Source: CAZTKP01 sp964614215
Lineage (GTDB): Bacteria > UBP6 > UBA1177
Direction of reading: 5' to 3'
NCBI GenBank assembly: GCA_964614215.1
Contig: CAZTKP010000123.1
Span: 1-7,676, forward strand
DNA: 7,676 nucleotides
A model generated the notes under the pieces. The model was not told the origin of the DNA and did not search any database. It saw nothing but the letters and a program-made list of their open reading frames with translations. The stretch's first letter is position 1. Each line of letters begins with the position of its first letter. A program made the translations under genes and the position numbers. This document shows positions 6,165 to 7,676 of the stretch, piece by piece.

Positions 6165-7255
6165 AGAAAATGAACGAAATAATAGATACTTTTAGAAACT
6201 GCGTAGTACAGATCGCGACACCTTACAGCGGTGGTACGGGATTTATACTTTCAAACGAAAGGCTCATCGTTACCAACTATCACGTTGTTAAGAACTGTGA
6301 AGAAGTTGTTGTTAACGGAAGAGAGTTTGAAAAAACCAAAGCCAGAGTTCTTTTCATCGATCCTCATCTGGATGTTGCTTTTATTGACTGTCCTGCACCG
6401 GCAGGTACTGGTCCGCAACTTTCTCAGTCTGATGTGAACGAGGGCGAGACCGTTGTCGCTATCGGGCATCCTCTGGGTCTCAAATATACTTCCACAAGCG
6501 GAATAATATCAAAGACAGAGCGGGATTATAACGGGATAAAATACTTTCAGACCGATGCCGCCATCAACCCGGGTAACAGTGGCGGACCGCTCATAAATTC
6601 GGAAGGTGAGATCATAGGAATGAACACCTTCATTATAAAGGAAGCCGAGTCTCTAGCGTTCTCTCTTCCATCAACTTATATCCGCGAATGTCTGGAATCT
6701 TATGCATCAATGCAGGGTTTTGCAGCTATCAGATGCCGTTCATGCAGGCTCACACAGAAAAAAGAGGATATAACAGGCGATTTCTGCAACAACTGCGGAT
6801 TCAGATTCGATAAGGACGATATCCATACAAGACCTTTTGTGCCTGAAGGAATTGTTGCAAAAATTGAGAAGATCATTGAGGAGTCAGGTTTTGATCCGGG
6901 ACTTTCAAGAGGCGGTCCCATGTTCTGGGATTTCTCCAACGATGATTTCTGGATAAAGATAACCTATGTCCAGGCAACTAAATTTACCATATTTGACGCT
7001 CCGATAGTCAACGTTCCTAAAGAGAGGATAGGCGAGTTCTTTGAGTTTGCACTGAAGGAAAATTTCAAGCTTACAGATCTTGTTTTCAGTCTTTTGAACA
7101 ATGAGCTTCTTCTTTCCGCGCTTACCTTTGAGGATGATTTCCATCACGATGTCGAACTGAAAAAACTCAAATCTCTCATGGACTCTGCGACTAAATACCG
7201 CAAAGATCTTAAGTCAAGTTTTGATGCCGAACCTATTGCTGATACGATAGATTAA
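6161..7255 (+). CDS. Trypsin/HtrA-like serine protease with zinc ribbon and YbjN-like C-terminal domain
   Basis: This 364-residue protein begins with an S1-type protease domain (about 8-180). The catalytic triad is visible: His41 in TNYHVV, Asp71 in HLDVAFID, and Ser140 in the oxyanion motif INPGNSGGPLI. GGTGFIL precedes the His as in HtrA/DegP proteases. There is no signal peptide, transmembrane anchor or PDZ domain, unlike DegP or DegS, so it should be cytoplasmic. A zinc ribbon follows (Cys192, Cys195, Cys209, Cys212; CRSC ... CNNC). Residues about 230-350 form a third domain with strands and helices (WDFSNDDFWIKITY, VPKERIGEFFEFALKENF, LTDLVFSLLNNELLLSALTF, then an acidic stretch and LMDSATKYRKDL) that resembles YbjN/secretion-chaperone-like folds. 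The gene starts inside the stop of the upstream gene. Protease activity is well supported; substrate and pathway are unknown. The chaperone-like domain and the zinc ribbon may present or sense substrates, by inference. Confidence 0.93.
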   Translation: MKKMNEIIDTFRNCVVQIATPYSGGTGFILSNERLIVTNYHVVKNCEEVVVNGREFEKTKARVLFIDPHLDVAFIDCPAPAGTGPQLSQSDVNEGETVVAIGHPLGLKYTSTSGIISKTERDYNGIKYFQTDAAINPGNSGGPLINSEGEIIGMNTFIIKEAESLAFSLPSTYIRECLESYASMQGFAAIRCRSCRLTQKKEDITGDFCNNCGFRFDKDDIHTRPFVPEGIVAKIEKIIEESGFDPGLSRGGPMFWDFSNDDFWIKITYVQATKFTIFDAPIVNVPKERIGEFFEFALKENFKLTDLVFSLLNNELLLSALTFEDDFHHDVELKKLKSLMDSATKYRKDLKSSFDAEPIADTID

Positions 7256-7281
7256 AGCTTCCTGCCCTTACCTGAATTTTC

Positions 7282-7309
7282 TTGAATAATACAAGCTACA
7301 TATTATACT
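7282..7309 (+). promoter_or_regulatory. Sigma70-like promoter of the downstream lipoprotein gene
   Basis: TTGAAT (7282-7287) and TATACT (7304-7309) are 16 nt apart. The predicted start near 7316 gives a leader of about 25 nt with AGGGGT as ribosome binding site. This separates the lipoprotein from the protease operon. No hairpin terminator was found between 7256 and 7281. Confidence 0.6.
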
Positions 7310-7341
7310 GAACTGCACAGAATAATTACCAGGGGTTTCCA

Positions 7342-7676
7342 ATGAAAAAGAATTCCGTAATTTCAGTTTTTTTATTGATCTTATCAGCACTTATTTTCTC
7401 ATCCTGTGATGCGCTTAAAAGTGATCCGGGAACTTTTGCTGTGAAGTTCTCGTGGGCTAAAGATGAAGATGGCAACAGTGTAAAGCCTGATATATCGACA
7501 GGTGAGTTCTATGTAACGGTGAGGATCTATGAATGGAAGGAAGGTATAGACTTCCCGGGAGATATTGCTGCAAATGGAAAGCAGCTTGTTCAGAGCGATC
7601 CTGCGCAGATGCTGGAAACAGGAACTAGCATAGATTTCGGAGATCTTTCCTACGGTTCGAGGCGTTTTGTGGTCGC
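7342..7676 (+). CDS. Secreted lipoprotein, N-terminal part, cut by window end
   Basis: An open frame begins at an ATG with AGGGGT (7331-7336) 5 nt upstream and stays open for 111 codons to the edge. It starts with a lipoprotein signal peptide: two lysines, a hydrophobic core (VISVFLLILSALIF) and SSC, making Cys22 the likely lipidated residue. The mature part (DALKSDPGTFAVKFSW ... GEFYVTVRIYEW) looks rich in beta strands, perhaps an immunoglobulin-like or carbohydrate-binding-type domain: an N-terminal strand with alternating hydrophobics, then a second with FYVTVRI. I do not recognise a family. It has its own promoter, so it need not act with the protease. Lipoprotein sorting to the outer membrane or periplasm is expected. 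Confidence 0.85.
   Translation, partial: MKKNSVISVFLLILSALIFSSCDALKSDPGTFAVKFSWAKDEDGNSVKPDISTGEFYVTVRIYEWKEGIDFPGDIAANGKQLVQSDPAQMLETGTSIDFGDLSYGSRRFVV

Noticed and set aside
7256..7281. Terminator after the protease gene
   Set aside because: No inverted repeat with a following T-tract could be found.

Overview
The window reads as DNA from an uncultured Gram-negative (two-membrane) bacterium of moderate to low GC content. The signs are two genes encoding secreted lipoproteins, a Receptor-L-type solenoid lipoprotein with a Cys-rich front module of a kind I associate with Myxococcota-like and candidate-phylum genomes, encoded CCA ends on the tRNAs, and AT-rich intergenic regions with sigma70-like promoters. 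I cannot name the phylum from sequence alone. Several genes start with TTG behind good ribosome binding sites.

Layout: (1) About 1-1075, plus strand: the 3' end of a short-chain dehydrogenase/reductase gene, then an MFS transporter gene, probably part of a small-molecule (sugar or sugar-acid) catabolic operon. The transporter is cut off around its tenth membrane segment. (2) About 1060-1090: a junction where the broken transporter meets, tail to tail, the broken 3' end of a minus-strand Receptor-L solenoid lipoprotein gene (to 2496). Both reading frames run on into the antisense of the other gene. This is most simply a chimeric contig join or a rearrangement breakpoint, so the left kilobase may not belong with the rest. 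(3) 2619-2777, minus strand: tRNA-Lys(TTT) and tRNA-Glu(TTC), 8 nt apart, behind a strong promoter. (4) 2928-4694, minus strand: a complete uvrC (nucleotide excision repair nuclease subunit). (5) 4845-7255, plus strand: a two-gene operon, divergent from uvrC and joined by an ATGA overlap. It encodes an unrecognised 439-residue protein with a YbjN/secretion-chaperone-like segment and a 364-residue protein made of a trypsin/HtrA-like protease, a zinc ribbon and a second YbjN-like segment. (6) 7342-7676, plus strand: the 5' end of a lipoprotein gene with its own well-formed promoter, cut by the window edge.

The most interesting biology is the two-gene operon in (5). The protease has an intact His-Asp-Ser triad but no signal peptide, membrane anchor or PDZ domain, so it should act in the cytoplasm. 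The similar chaperone-like folds suggested in both proteins would fit a substrate-recognition or adaptor arrangement, but that is inference. The most important technical observation is the junction near 1075.
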